In this document: positions 32,802 to 41,732 of the stretch, in pieces
How the letters are laid out: every line of letters begins with the position of its first letter
Position numbering within the stretch: position 1 is the first letter of the stretch
From: Marinobacter bryozoorum
GTDB taxonomy: Bacteria; Pseudomonadota; Gammaproteobacteria; Pseudomonadales; Oleiphilaceae
Direction of reading: 5' to 3'
NCBI RefSeq assembly: GCF_023156245.1
Contig: NZ_JAKZAH010000017.1
Location: forward strand, 1-64,000
DNA length: 64,000 nucleotides
Translations under genes and position numbers: made by a program
Notes under the pieces: generated by a model
The model's input: the letters and a program-made list of their open reading frames with translations, nothing else
What the model was told of the DNA's origin: nothing
The model's database searches: none

Positions 32802-32828
32802 GCCGATTTTTGCTCCTGCAAAATCGGC
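32802..32828. repeat. 9-bp inverted repeat in the LysR-gene leader
   Basis: GCCGATTTT at 32802-32810 is exactly complementary to AAAATCGGC at 32820-32828, with a 9-base loop. No T-tract follows on either strand, so it is not a standard terminator. It lies about 100 bases before the LysR start codon and could fold in that mRNA leader or bind a protein. Confidence 0.5.
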
Positions 32829-32928
32829 ATTCCCGCCATCCGTGGCGGTCATAGAGCTCGACGTTCCGGGAAAAGCATCCCCCACCCCGGCTCTCCAACT
32901 ACGTGCAAGCCTCAGACAGGACTAGAGT

Positions 32929-33795
32929 GTGGACTCCAACGCCTTAAAAGCCTTTGTAACCATCGTGGACCAGGGATCGTTCTCTGAGGCCGCCGAGAAC
33001 CTCCACTTGACCCAACCGGCGATCAGTAAACGACTGGCGGCCCTGGAGAATCAGCTGGGAACGCCGCTCCTGGAACGTAGTCATCGGCAGATCCGCCTCA
33101 CAGACGCTGGTGCCCGGTTGCTGCCCCATGCCCGTCGGATTCTGGATGAGGTGCATAATGCCCGGCTGGCGTTGCAGGACGGGGCCGGCGAGGTGTCGGG
33201 GCACCTGGCGTTGATTGCCAGCCATCACATCGGGTTACATCACCTGCCCGCCTGGTTGCAGCGGCTGGGTCGTGAGTATCCGGAGGTGTCGCTGGGGCTG
33301 CAGTTTATGGACTCAGAGGGTGCCTATGACCAGATGCGCAAGCGGACGGCGGAACTGGCGTTCGTGACGCTCAGTGAGAGTATGGACCAGTCGTTCGAGG
33401 TGCATGTGCGCTGGGAAGATCCGATGGCATTCGTTGTAGCGCCGGATCATCCATTGGCGACGCTGGAGCAGCCCGACCTGGCCGAGCTGTCCAGCTATGA
33501 CGCCTTGTTGCCGGAGGCGGGTACGGCCACTTATCGCTCCGTCAGCCGGTTGTTCCTGGATGCAGGCCTTTCCCTGAACCTGCCCATGCCGACCAATTAC
33601 ATGGAAACACTGAAGGTGATGGCCGGTGTCGGGCTCGGTTGGAGTGTCTTGCCGGTAAATATGGTAGACAGTTCCCTGAAGGTATTGCCGGTACCCCACC
33701 GGGTAAGCCGCTTTCTCGGCGCAATCGGTCTGCGGGGTCGGTCTCTCAGTCCGCAGGCGCGGGCATTGCTGGGGATTGCCGGGGAAATCAGGTAG
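32929..33795 (+). CDS. LysR-family transcription regulator next to leuC
   Basis: This is a 288-residue LysR regulator: N-terminal winged helix-turn-helix (about 1-60; FSEAAENLHLTQPAISKRLA) and a periplasmic-binding-protein-like effector domain. It starts with GTG at 32929, with AGGA 7 bases upstream. Its position divergent to leuC is conserved in Pseudomonas, so it probably controls leuCDB, perhaps in response to an isopropylmalate-like effector (inference). The 3' end overlaps the convergent MFS transporter gene by 8 bases. Confidence 0.88.
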   Translation: MDSNALKAFVTIVDQGSFSEAAENLHLTQPAISKRLAALENQLGTPLLERSHRQIRLTDAGARLLPHARRILDEVHNARLALQDGAGEVSGHLALIASHHIGLHHLPAWLQRLGREYPEVSLGLQFMDSEGAYDQMRKRTAELAFVTLSESMDQSFEVHVRWEDPMAFVVAPDHPLATLEQPDLAELSSYDALLPEAGTATYRSVSRLFLDAGLSLNLPMPTNYMETLKVMAGVGLGWSVLPVNMVDSSLKVLPVPHRVSRFLGAIGLRGRSLSPQARALLGIAGEIR

Positions 33796-34936
33796 GTGCC
33801 TCTTCGGGCGGCGGCCGCAGCCAGCGCCAGGTAAGGCCGACGGCAAAGAGCATGGCGATGGCACCGCCCCAGAAGGCGATCGAGGTGTTGAAGCCCTCCA
33901 CCAGGAAGCCCGAGAGCCAGGCCCCCACTGCGCCACCAGCACCGAAGGTCAAGCCACTATAGAGCGCCTGCCCCTGCCCGTGGTGGTGCTGACCAAAGAA
34001 GCCCTGGACGTACTGCACGGAGATAACGTGCAGTGCGCCGTACGAGGCAGCGTGGAGCAACTGCGCGAAGATAAGGACAGAGACTACGTCGGTGACCTCA
34101 GCAATAAGGACCCAGCGGACCATGGTCAGCATAAGCGCGCCGATGGCAATCTGGCGCACGGAAAAGTGCCGGGTAATCCGGTGCATGACCAGGAACAGGC
34201 CAATTTCCGCCAGGACACCCAGGGACCAGAGCAATCCGATGCTGAGCTTGCTGTAGCCGAACTGCTCCAGGTGGATGCTGAAAAACGTGTAGTAGGCCCC
34301 GTGGGAAACCTGCAGCAGGAAGTTCATGGCGAAGAATGCAACCACTGCCGGGTGACTGACGATGGCTTTCAGGCTGCCCCGGGGCGCCGGCGCTTTTTTC
34401 TCGCCCCGCTCTGAAGGAACCAGGAAGGCCGAGATGGCGATGCCGGCAAAGACCGGTAACAGCAACCACGGCAGTGATGTAATCGGCACCCATTCCAGCA
34501 CGCCACCGATGATGGCGACGCCACCGATAAACCCCACGGACCCCCAAAGGCGGATACGACCATATCGCTCTTTCCGGGTGCCGAGAACCCTGAGCGTAAT
34601 CACCTCGTAAAGCGGAAGAATAGCGTTCCAGAAGAAGGTGAACAGCAGCATCACCAGCAGCAGGCCGTTAAACCCCGGCTCGAGGAACACACCGGCAAAA
34701 CACAGCGAGCCAATCACGGCCCCGAATCGCACCAGCCGTACCCGAAGGCCGGAACGGTCGCCCAACCAGCCCCAGACGCTGGGGGCGACGATCTTGGTGA
34801 GCTGGATGGTCGCCATCAGGGTGGCGATTTGCAGATAGGAGAAGCCCCGCCCTTCCAGGTACAACGACCAGTAAGGCAGCAGTGAGCCCAGCAGGGCGAA
34901 GAACCAGAAGTAGAGGTTTGAGAGTCGCCAGTAAAT
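33788..34936 (-). CDS. MFS transporter (HcaT/NarK-like 12-helix type) with a non-standard start
   Basis: This major-facilitator permease has 382 residues if it starts at 34936. The first helix reads LYFWFFALLGSLLPYWSLYL, followed by the MFS loop 2-3 motif (WGWLGDRSGLR). The frame is open only back to a TGA at about 34956-34958, and no ATG, GTG or TTG precedes the first helix. AAGGA at 34945-34949 stands exactly 8 bases before an ATT codon (34934-34936), so ATT is the best start. The TTG at 34864 would delete the first helix and is rejected. The substrate is unknown. It lies directly upstream of aroC, as a similar transporter does in Pseudomonas, and may share its transcript. Confidence 0.82.
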   Translation of the reverse strand: MYWRLSNLYFWFFALLGSLLPYWSLYLEGRGFSYLQIATLMATIQLTKIVAPSVWGWLGDRSGLRVRLVRFGAVIGSLCFAGVFLEPGFNGLLLVMLLFTFFWNAILPLYEVITLRVLGTRKERYGRIRLWGSVGFIGGVAIIGGVLEWVPITSLPWLLLPVFAGIAISAFLVPSERGEKKAPAPRGSLKAIVSHPAVVAFFAMNFLLQVSHGAYYTFFSIHLEQFGYSKLSIGLLWSLGVLAEIGLFLVMHRITRHFSVRQIAIGALMLTMVRWVLIAEVTDVVSVLIFAQLLHAASYGALHVISVQYVQGFFGQHHHGQGQALYSGLTFGAGGAVGAWLSGFLVEGFNTSIAFWGGAIAMLFAVGLTWRWLRPPPEEAPT

Positions 34937-35000
34937 AACGGTTTTCCTTAAGATTCAGATCGTCCGGCAAAACCCGTTACGGGGGCTTTCGCCCCCGCTG

Positions 35001-36095
35001 TCAACGCTGTCCGATGTTGGGTGTCGTCACCTCGACATCGCCGTTCTGTCCCCGCTGACGCAGGTAGTGGTCCATCAGCACAATGGCCATCATGGCCTCG
35101 GCGATCGGAGTTGCCCTTATGCCGACACAGGGGTCATGGCGGCCGGTGGTTACCACGTCAACCGGGTTGCCGTCCACATCAATACTCTGCCCCGGCAGCC
35201 GAAGGCTCGAGGTGGGCTTGAGGGCGATGCTGGCAACGATGGGCTGGCCCGAGGAGATTCCCCCCAGAACACCGCCGGCATGGTTGCTCAGGAAACCTTC
35301 GGGCGTCAGTTCGTCCCGGTGTTCGGTTCCCTTCTGGGTAACCGAATCGAAGCCGGCACCGATTTCCACGCCCTTGACCGCGTTGATACTCATCAGCGCA
35401 TGGGCCAGGTCTGCATCGAGCCGGTCAAAGATGGGCTCCCCCAACCCAGGGGGCACGTTTTCTGCCACGACGTTGATGCGCGCACCGATGGAATTACCTT
35501 CCTTGCGTAAGGCGTCCATGTAGGCTTCCATTTCCGGCACCTTGCCAGCGTCCGGGCAGAAGAACGGGTTCTGGTGGACCTGGTCCCAGTCGAACGACTC
35601 CGCCTTGATCGGGCCCAGCTGGGACAGGTAGCCCCGGATACGGATACCGAGTCTCTGCTCCAGGTATTTCCGGGCCACGGCGCCTGCCGCAACGCGCATG
35701 GCGGTTTCGCGGGCGGAAGACCGGCCCCCGCCACGATAATCCCGCACGCCATACTTGTGCATGTAGGTGTAGTCAGCATGGGCCGGGCGAAACTGTTGTG
35801 CGATCTTCGAGTAGTCCTTGGACCGCTGGTCGGTATTTTCGATCAGCAGGCCGATGGGCGTCCCCGTGGTCTTGCCTTCGAACACGCCGGAAAGGATACG
35901 TACCTCATCCGCCTCCCGGCGCTGGGTGGTGTGGCGGGACGTACCGGGCTTGCGGCGGTCCAGGTCTTCCTGGAGGTCCGCTTCGGTCAGCTCCAGGCCC
36001 GGCGGGCAGCCGTCGATAATGCACCCCAGTGCCAGCCCGTGGCTCTCGCCAAAGGAGGTGACGGTAAACAGTTTTCCAAACGTATTTCCTGACAT
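35001..36095 (-). CDS. aroC: Chorismate synthase
   Basis: AroC makes chorismate from EPSP with reduced FMN, the last common step of aromatic synthesis. It has 364 residues. Family signatures are clear: an N-terminal [11 protein letters not shown], then [19 protein letters not shown] and [16 protein letters not shown] in the middle. It is preceded by prmB after 37 bases and followed by the MFS gene after 64 bases, all on the minus strand. Chorismate from this enzyme feeds TrpFBA and PabB elsewhere in the window. Confidence 0.97.
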   Translation of the reverse strand: MSGNTFGKLFTVTSFGESHGLALGCIIDGCPPGLELTEADLQEDLDRRKPGTSRHTTQRREADEVRILSGVFEGKTTGTPIGLLIENTDQRSKDYSKIAQQFRPAHADYTYMHKYGVRDYRGGGRSSARETAMRVAAGAVARKYLEQRLGIRIRGYLSQLGPIKAESFDWDQVHQNPFFCPDAGKVPEMEAYMDALRKEGNSIGARINVVAENVPPGLGEPIFDRLDADLAHALMSINAVKGVEIGAGFDSVTQKGTEHRDELTPEGFLSNHAGGVLGGISSGQPIVASIALKPTSSLRLPGQSIDVDGNPVDVVTTGRHDPCVGIRATPIAEAMMAIVLMDHYLRQRGQNGDVEVTTPNIGQR

Positions 36096-36132
36096 GATTC
36101 AGTATCTTGTATTTGAATGTTCAGATAGATTC

Positions 36133-37035
36133 TCAGGTATTCTCCAGACCTGACACCAGTTGCTCACGGGTCAGCAGGAACACGCCGTCGCCCCCGTTTT
36201 CGAACTCCAGCCAGGTGAAGGGTATCTGCGGATAGGCTGCATCCAGTGCATGCCAGCTGTTGCCTACTTCCACAATCAATAACCCACCAGGATTCAGGTG
36301 TTCAGCGGCCCGAGCCAGTATACGATGGGCAATGGCCAGGCCATCTTCTCCGGCTGCCAGTCCAAGCCTGGGTTCATGGTGATATTCGGCCGGCATATCA
36401 GAGAGGTCCTCGGCATCCACATAGGGAGGATTGCTCAGGATAACGTCGTAGCAACCGGTTATCTGATCAAGGACATCTGAACGCCTGGTCATGACGCGGT
36501 CCGCAATTTCGTGCAATTCGATATTGGATTCCGCAACCGTCAGTGCCTCTTCCGAGATATCTGACAAATCCACCACGGCTTCCGGAAAAACCGTGGCCGC
36601 GGCAATACCGATACAGCCACTACCGGTGCAAAGGTCCAGGATTCGCTCCACCGGGTGATCCGCCAACCAGGGCTGCAACCTTGCTTCCAGCAGCTCGGAA
36701 ATCGGTGAACGGGGTACCAGCACGCGGCCATCTACATGGAATGGCAGCCCCATGAACCAGGCCTCACCAATCAGGTAGGCCACCGGGAGCCGTTCGTTGA
36801 CACGCCGGTCGATCCGTTCAAGGATCAGTTGTCGTTCGTCCCGGGTCAGGCGAGCATCCAGGAACAGGGTATTGTTCTCCAGCGGCAGGTGCAGGCTACG
36901 CATCACCAGGAGTACCGCCTCGTCCCATACGTTGTCGGTACCATGGCCGTAATACAGGCCAGCCTCACTGAAGCGGGAAGCGGCGTAGCGCAGGTAGTCT
37001 CTTACGGTAATCAGGTCGTCAATGGGACGGGTCAC
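36133..37035 (-). CDS. prmB: Ribosomal protein uL3 N5-glutamine methyltransferase
   Basis: PrmB methylates a glutamine of ribosomal protein L3. It has 300 residues. The SAM-binding motif ([16 protein letters not shown], about 130-145) and the catalytic NPPY tetrapeptide ([12 protein letters not shown]) are both present, and the N-terminal helical domain is of PrmB rather than PrmC type. The start is GTG at 37035, with AAGGA 7 bases upstream; the longer frame to 37236 adds Pro/Gly-rich sequence absent from the family. The prmB-aroC order is conserved in many gammaproteobacteria. Confidence 0.92.
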   Translation of the reverse strand: MTRPIDDLITVRDYLRYAASRFSEAGLYYGHGTDNVWDEAVLLVMRSLHLPLENNTLFLDARLTRDERQLILERIDRRVNERLPVAYLIGEAWFMGLPFHVDGRVLVPRSPISELLEARLQPWLADHPVERILDLCTGSGCIGIAAATVFPEAVVDLSDISEEALTVAESNIELHEIADRVMTRRSDVLDQITGCYDVILSNPPYVDAEDLSDMPAEYHHEPRLGLAAGEDGLAIAHRILARAAEHLNPGGLLIVEVGNSWHALDAAYPQIPFTWLEFENGGDGVFLLTREQLVSGLENT

Positions 37036-37159
37036 TGCCGGGTCCTTCTGTCTGGCCGCACCGGGGCGGGGCGTGATTGGTTTCGCCGGATTATACGCGG
37101 ATTCCCCGCCCCCGGCAGCCCCGGCTGTTGGCACCGGTAAAGACGCGCTGCCAGGGGTC

Positions 37160-38320
37160 CTACAGTGAAAGGGGCCCGGAACTGCTGCGGTTCTTCTCGA
37201 AGCGATCCAGCGCCGCGTGCATGCGTTCGCGGCCAATCTGGATCAGCTCCGGCGCCTTGTGGTAGTCGTAGGTACGCGAGGAATTCTTCGGCACGTTCAC
37301 CAACAGGTCCGGCGGATAGCCGGCGAGCTTGTACTGCACCAGGGCGCTCTGCATGGTTTCGATGGTGAGGTTCATGATATCGAACTTGCCAATGCCCAGC
37401 TTTTCCCAGTTGATGGTCCCGGTCTCGGCCCAGGGATCCTGGCGGGAAGCCGGTTGCTCTTCCGCCTGTTCCCGTGCCTCTTCTTCCAGCTTTTCCTCCG
37501 GAGTCCCGTTATTGCCGGGCGCGGGATCCCGTCGGCCGCCGAAGCTTTTCAGCGCGTCCCAGTCAAACCACCGGGAGGCCTTGTCGCGGACCTTTCCGAC
37601 CCACTCGTCCAGCTCACTGTCATCGCCGACCGGCTTAAAGGCCGCATCGGGGATACGCCGACCGGTATCGTCCTCGCCACTGAGGTTGACGGCAACGACC
37701 AGGTCCGCGTGTGCGGAGATGGTCGGCATGATGGGCAGCGGGTTCAGCAGGGCCCCATCCACCAGTACCCGGCCATTCATTACCACAGGAGTGATCAGGC
37801 CCGGGATAGCGATCGATGCGCGGATGGCCTGGTCCAGGGGTCCCTCCTGGAACCATATTTCCTTGTGGCCGAGAAGATCGGTGGCCACAGCCGTGTAAGC
37901 AAGTGGCAGGGTTTCTATGCGGGTGTCACCCAGCATCTCACGAACGACGGAAAAGACCTTTTCACCCCGGATCGCCCCCACCGAATTGAGGGTAACATCC
38001 AATAGCTTCAACACATCGAACTGGCCCAGTCCGGTCACCCAGTCCTTGTAGGCCTGGAGCTTGCCGGCGGCGTAGATACCGCCGATCAGCGCGCCCATTG
38101 AGCACCCCGAAATAGCGACGATGTCATAACCGCGCTCGCTGAGTACCTCGATAGCGCCGATATGGGCATAGCCCCGGGCGCCTCCCGACCCCAGGGCCAG
38201 GGCGACGGTTTTACGTTCTGGCTTGCCCCGTGCCTCCGCAGCGTCACCCCCGCCTACTGCACCGGCAGGCTCCGGGGTGCCTGACTGGGCGAGGGGCCTG
38301 GGCACTGGAATCTTACTCAT
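37160..38320 (-). CDS. Patatin-like phospholipase (RssA-like)
   Basis: This predicted serine lipid acyl hydrolase has 386 residues and no signal peptide. The patatin catalytic parts are in place: oxyanion loop [12 protein letters not shown] (44-55), nucleophile S74 in GCSMG, and the aspartate of DGALLNPLP near 195. A variable Glu/Gln-rich segment at about 260-300 separates the catalytic fold from a C-terminal part ending in a basic helix. The substrate is unknown. The ATG lies inside the last codons of the DUF4892 gene (8-base overlap), so translation is coupled. It is cytoplasmic or membrane-associated by sequence, whereas its DUF4892 neighbour is exported. Confidence 0.88.
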   Translation of the reverse strand: MSKIPVPRPLAQSGTPEPAGAVGGGDAAEARGKPERKTVALALGSGGARGYAHIGAIEVLSERGYDIVAISGCSMGALIGGIYAAGKLQAYKDWVTGLGQFDVLKLLDVTLNSVGAIRGEKVFSVVREMLGDTRIETLPLAYTAVATDLLGHKEIWFQEGPLDQAIRASIAIPGLITPVVMNGRVLVDGALLNPLPIMPTISAHADLVVAVNLSGEDDTGRRIPDAAFKPVGDDSELDEWVGKVRDKASRWFDWDALKSFGGRRDPAPGNNGTPEEKLEEEAREQAEEQPASRQDPWAETGTINWEKLGIGKFDIMNLTIETMQSALVQYKLAGYPPDLLVNVPKNSSRTYDYHKAPELIQIGRERMHAALDRFEKNRSSSGPLSL

Positions 38321-39245
38321 TAAGGCTGCCTCCCTCCGGGGGCGTTATCACCAGGATTTCGATACGATTTTCCGGGCGTTCCGGCGTGGCAAAGCGCACC
38401 AGGGGACCGACCGCGTGAATCAGGTGCCTCGAACTGGATAACCCAGACCTGTCGAGCAGGTCCGACATGGTGTTGGCGGCCCGTTCCGCCCGGTCGACAG
38501 CTTCCTGGATGGTTTCGCCCTCCTCCAGGTTGGAAAAGCCCGCGATAACAATGCGACTGTCCGGATCCGAGGCCATATCATCCAGTACGCGACGGGTTTC
38601 ACCGCCCCAGTCGAACCGAATGCTGATGCCACCCTCCCAGGGCACGATAACCGGCCCGGCAAGGCGGCTGCCCTTACCGTCGACACCCGGGAGCACCACG
38701 TCGTCTGCCAGTTGCAACTGCTCGAGCCACAGATATTCCCGCTCATTTCCCCGGGTCACCGTGTAAAGCACCACCAGCCAGCGCTGTCCGCCATTGTCCT
38801 CGAAGCCGGCTACCAGGTAATCCTGCTGGGCATCCCGGCCGTAAAGCGTGGCCTGGTCGAATACCTGGTTTGCCCATACATTACTGCGGCCGCATTCACG
38901 CCCGCCACACTGGAACAGGATACTGGCGTTGCGGGTCTGCAGCTGCTCCATATACCAGCGCCGGGCGTCCTGGCGGGTCACCCCTGGCTCCATCCGGAAC
39001 AGTCGGCCAGTCCCCTTCACAGCCAGTCGCTCAGACCGCTCGGCCCGAAGTTCCGAACCCACTTCACGAATGGGACTGAGCATTACCCGGTAGGACGGGG
39101 ACGCCAGGGTCCGTTCGCCTTCAAGCTCCGCCTGTGGGAAGTCCATGAGCACACGGGCCTGCGCAGGCGCCCAGGGCAACAGTGACAGCAGCAGTCCAAG
39201 GGCGAACCAGCGGGCGATAGAAAAACGTACAGATCCGGAAAGCAT
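38313..39245 (-). CDS. DUF4892-containing exported protein
   Basis: This exported protein has about 310 residues. A signal peptide (basic start, hydrophobic stretch, cleavage after AQA at about 30) leads to a DUF4892 domain with paired cysteines (FQCGGRECGRSNVWANQVF, about 110-130). The C-terminal ~90 residues (IVIAGFSN...ERAANTMSDLL...RPENRIEI) resemble an OmpA-type peptidoglycan-binding fold (inference). The function is unknown. I chose the ATG at 39245 because GAGG lies 6 bases upstream and overlaps the stop of the hydrolase gene; TTG at 39257 and GTG at 39248 are alternatives. The 3' end overlaps the patatin gene. Confidence 0.8.
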   Translation of the reverse strand: MLSGSVRFSIARWFALGLLLSLLPWAPAQARVLMDFPQAELEGERTLASPSYRVMLSPIREVGSELRAERSERLAVKGTGRLFRMEPGVTRQDARRWYMEQLQTRNASILFQCGGRECGRSNVWANQVFDQATLYGRDAQQDYLVAGFEDNGGQRWLVVLYTVTRGNEREYLWLEQLQLADDVVLPGVDGKGSRLAGPVIVPWEGGISIRFDWGGETRRVLDDMASDPDSRIVIAGFSNLEEGETIQEAVDRAERAANTMSDLLDRSGLSSSRHLIHAVGPLVRFATPERPENRIEILVITPPEGGSLNE

Positions 39246-39253
39246 CACGTGCC

Positions 39254-40168
39254 TCAATTCTCACCCAGGAAGGTCCGTATACCCTCGGCAACGGGACTGA
39301 TGTCCCCATCAAGGTGGCAATGGTGGCCGCCATCAATATCGAGACAGCGCACATCGCCCAGGGTTTCAAATCGCTTCTGCCAGCGGTCAAAGTTGGCCAG
39401 CAGGCCATGCTCAGCCCGTATCAGCATGGTGGGCGCCTCAATAGCCGCGACGAATGCCTGGACCTGCTCTTCGGTAAACATCATCACCGAGGGGTGTCGC
39501 AACCGTGGATCGGTGCGCCACCGCAGTCCCTCCGCTGTTTCGGTGAGGTTCCGGGACAGCAGTACCCTGGCGACGTCCTCCGAAAGCGGATTGCGGCCCC
39601 GTGTCCGCAGCTTCGCGGCTTCGTCCAGGCTGGCATAGGAGCTGCCGGCGCCGGATCCGTTCAGACGCTTGCTGATGCCACGGCGCAACTGACTGACAGC
39701 CTCTTCCGGGGCCTTCGAGATTGGCCCAAGACTGTCGATCATCACCAGCCGGCGCACCTTTTCTGGAAACGCTGCCGCAAACAGCATGGCAACGATGCCG
39801 CCAAGGGAATGCCCGACAAGGTCTACCGTGTCGTGCCCCGAGAAATGGTTGTCGAGTAGCTCCGCCACATCCGAGACATAGTCCGCCAGCATATAGCTTT
39901 GCCCTTGCGGCCGGTGGTCAGAGTGGCCATGCCCGGCGTGGTCAACTGCCCACACAGGACCGAGTTTGCGAAGTTCGGGTGCCAGGTAACAGAAGCTGAG
40001 ACTGTTATCCAGCCAGCCGTGAAGCAGGATAACCGGTTTGTCGCCGGCTGCATCGTCGGACGCAGGCCAGTGCAAACCGGCCAGGGTCAGGTCTTTCAGG
40101 GGCCAGCTCACTTCAGAGAAGCCGGTTTCAGCTTCAGAAAGCGGCCCCGGTGACAGGGAAAGGTTCAT
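39254..40168 (-). CDS. Alpha/beta-fold hydrolase
   Basis: This is a 304-residue hydrolase without a signal peptide. The oxyanion HGW motif is at about 50-52, the nucleophile S121 in GHSLGG, and the C-terminal histidine in GGHHCHLD near 286. The sequence resembles epoxide hydrolase/haloperoxidase-like esterases, but the substrate cannot be read from it. It is the first gene of a three-gene group with DUF4892 and patatin on the same strand. The stop codon forms part of the ribosome binding site of the next gene. The pilZ gene ends 80 bases upstream. Confidence 0.88.
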   Translation of the reverse strand: MNLSLSPGPLSEAETGFSEVSWPLKDLTLAGLHWPASDDAAGDKPVILLHGWLDNSLSFCYLAPELRKLGPVWAVDHAGHGHSDHRPQGQSYMLADYVSDVAELLDNHFSGHDTVDLVGHSLGGIVAMLFAAAFPEKVRRLVMIDSLGPISKAPEEAVSQLRRGISKRLNGSGAGSSYASLDEAAKLRTRGRNPLSEDVARVLLSRNLTETAEGLRWRTDPRLRHPSVMMFTEEQVQAFVAAIEAPTMLIRAEHGLLANFDRWQKRFETLGDVRCLDIDGGHHCHLDGDISPVAEGIRTFLGEN

Positions 40169-40248
40169 GAATGCGGGTTAACCTCCAGCAGGAACGCCAG
40201 CACGAAGGGATCGGGCACTGACCGGCACCCCGGCACTGCCCTGCCCCC

Positions 40249-40599
40249 TCACATGGTGTGGGTGGGTCGGTCGGAACTGAGGGATCCGGCCAGGTACGCT
40301 TCGATCTTGGTGCGGGCGGTTTCATCTTCGCCATTAAACTGTACGCCGATGCCGGCAGCACGGTTGCCCTGGGCGCCCCTGGGGGTAATCCAGACCACCT
40401 TGCCCGCAACCGGGATCTTCTCCGGTTCGTCCATGAGGTTCAGCAACAGGAAAACTTCATCTCCCAGCTGGTATTGCTTCTGGGTGGGTATGAACAACCC
40501 GCCCTGGCGAATGTATGGCATGTAGGCCGCATACAGCACTGCCTTGTCCTTGATGGTCAGGGTCAGAATACCGCTTCGCGCGCCAAAACCAGGACCCAT
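40249..40599 (-). CDS. pilZ: Type IV pilus assembly protein PilZ
   Basis: PilZ of the type IV pilus class is needed for pilus assembly and works with PilB and FimX-type proteins. It has 116 residues. It keeps the beta-barrel (LYAAYMPYIRQGGLFIPT, KVVWITPRG) but lacks the RxxxR and DxSxxG cyclic-di-GMP residues, as expected for this class. The start at 40599 has GGAGG 6-10 bases upstream; a longer frame to 40656 is rejected. It follows holB after 112 bases, and the order holB-pilZ is the same as in P. aeruginosa. FimV at 24.5-27.8 kb serves the same machine. Confidence 0.9.
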   Translation of the reverse strand: MGPGFGARSGILTLTIKDKAVLYAAYMPYIRQGGLFIPTQKQYQLGDEVFLLLNLMDEPEKIPVAGKVVWITPRGAQGNRAAGIGVQFNGEDETARTKIEAYLAGSLSSDRPTHTM

Positions 40600-40711
40600 G
40601 GTCGTCCTCCAGCTGTTATCGTTATTACAGATTACCGGTAATGCCGCTGCAGCCACACTACCGTCGGGATGCTAGCCAGCACCGCCAGCCCGGCGCTCAA
40701 AGAGCCGCAGC

Positions 40712-41719
40712 TCAGCCCGCTGAGCGCTTCCTTACCGGCATCAACCCCCGCCACTGAACCAGCAGGCGGTCGGTCTCCAGTTCCGGACTGACATTATTCA
40801 CCAGTGCGCGCCTCGAGTCGCGGATTGCGTCCACAAGTTGGTGCGCGCGCCAGGGTGGATTCGAGGTTGCCAGGTATCGTACCACCTCGACGATACCCGG
40901 GTCGCGGGCGTCACCGCCGGCCATGACCCGGGCCAGGTCGTTGGCCCAGGCTTCCATCAGGTTCAGTGTCGCCTCAAGGCCCAGGTCCCGGAAGGTCCGG
41001 GCCGCTGCAGCCACAGTAATCGCACCCTTCATGAACTGTCGAAATGCCTCCAGGGCCGCGTCCCGCCTGGTCAAGAAATCACTGTCGAGTAATTCGAGGG
41101 CCAGTCGTGGCGCGCCACCGGCCAGGTGCAGGGCAAGGGCCTGGCGATCTGTGTCTGGCGCCTGCTCCCGGCTCGCCAGTTCGGCAGCGAGCCAGCCTGT
41201 GGCCTCTTCTGCCCTGGGGGTGGCCAGGGGCAGCACCCGACAGCGGGAGCGAATGGTGGGTAACACCGGCCGGCCGGTTTCCTGCAGGAGCAACAGAACC
41301 ACATCTGAAGCGGGCTCTTCCAAGGTTTTCAGCAACGCATTGGCAGCATTGATATTGAGCTGATCGGCCCTGTCCACGATAGCCACTTTTATGCCAGCTA
41401 CCTGTGGCGACGCTACAGCGAACTGCGACAAGGCCCTTACCTGGTCAATACGGATCATGCGGGACTTTTCAGGCTGGTAGACCCGGATATCCGGGTGGGA
41501 CTCCCCTGCCACCAGCAGACACTGCCGGCACTCGCCACAGGGTGAACGCATCCCCGGTGTACGCCGGTCGCAGACCAGCAGCGCTGCTATACACTCGGCA
41601 AGGTGGCGTTTACCTACCCCCCGTTCACCAGTGACAAGGCTGGCGTGGGGCAGTCGCCCCTGATCCAGGGCTTGCCCGAATTGTTCCAGTACCGGCATCA
41701 GCCAGGGCATGTCGGTCAC
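40712..41719 (-). CDS. holB: DNA polymerase III delta' subunit
   Basis: HolB is the delta' subunit of the clamp loader. It has 335 residues. An AAA-like N-terminal domain has a GERGVGKR loop (31-38) and a zinc module with four cysteines (C50, C61, C64, C67), and the helical collar domain follows. It starts with GTG at 41719, with AGGA 7 bases upstream. In E. coli and Pseudomonas holB follows tmk; here it follows a transglutaminase gene after 13 bases instead, while pilZ downstream is conserved. Confidence 0.92.
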   Translation of the reverse strand: MTDMPWLMPVLEQFGQALDQGRLPHASLVTGERGVGKRHLAECIAALLVCDRRTPGMRSPCGECRQCLLVAGESHPDIRVYQPEKSRMIRIDQVRALSQFAVASPQVAGIKVAIVDRADQLNINAANALLKTLEEPASDVVLLLLQETGRPVLPTIRSRCRVLPLATPRAEEATGWLAAELASREQAPDTDRQALALHLAGGAPRLALELLDSDFLTRRDAALEAFRQFMKGAITVAAAARTFRDLGLEATLNLMEAWANDLARVMAGGDARDPGIVEVVRYLATSNPPWRAHQLVDAIRDSRRALVNNVSPELETDRLLVQWRGLMPVRKRSAG

Positions 41720-41732
41720 AGCAGGTTCCTGA

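Larger units (their letters stand above)
32565..32928. promoter_or_regulatory. Divergent leuC/LysR control region
   Basis: This 364-base gap holds no credible gene. Facing leuC, a TAGAAT-like -10 (32657-32662) and an ATAACA-like -35 (32680-32685) are 17 bases apart, and the LysR-type box at 32665-32681 fills the spacer. Facing the regulator, TATAGT (32683-32688) could be a -10 without a clear -35. A 9-bp inverted repeat lies at 32802-32828. Confidence 0.4.
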
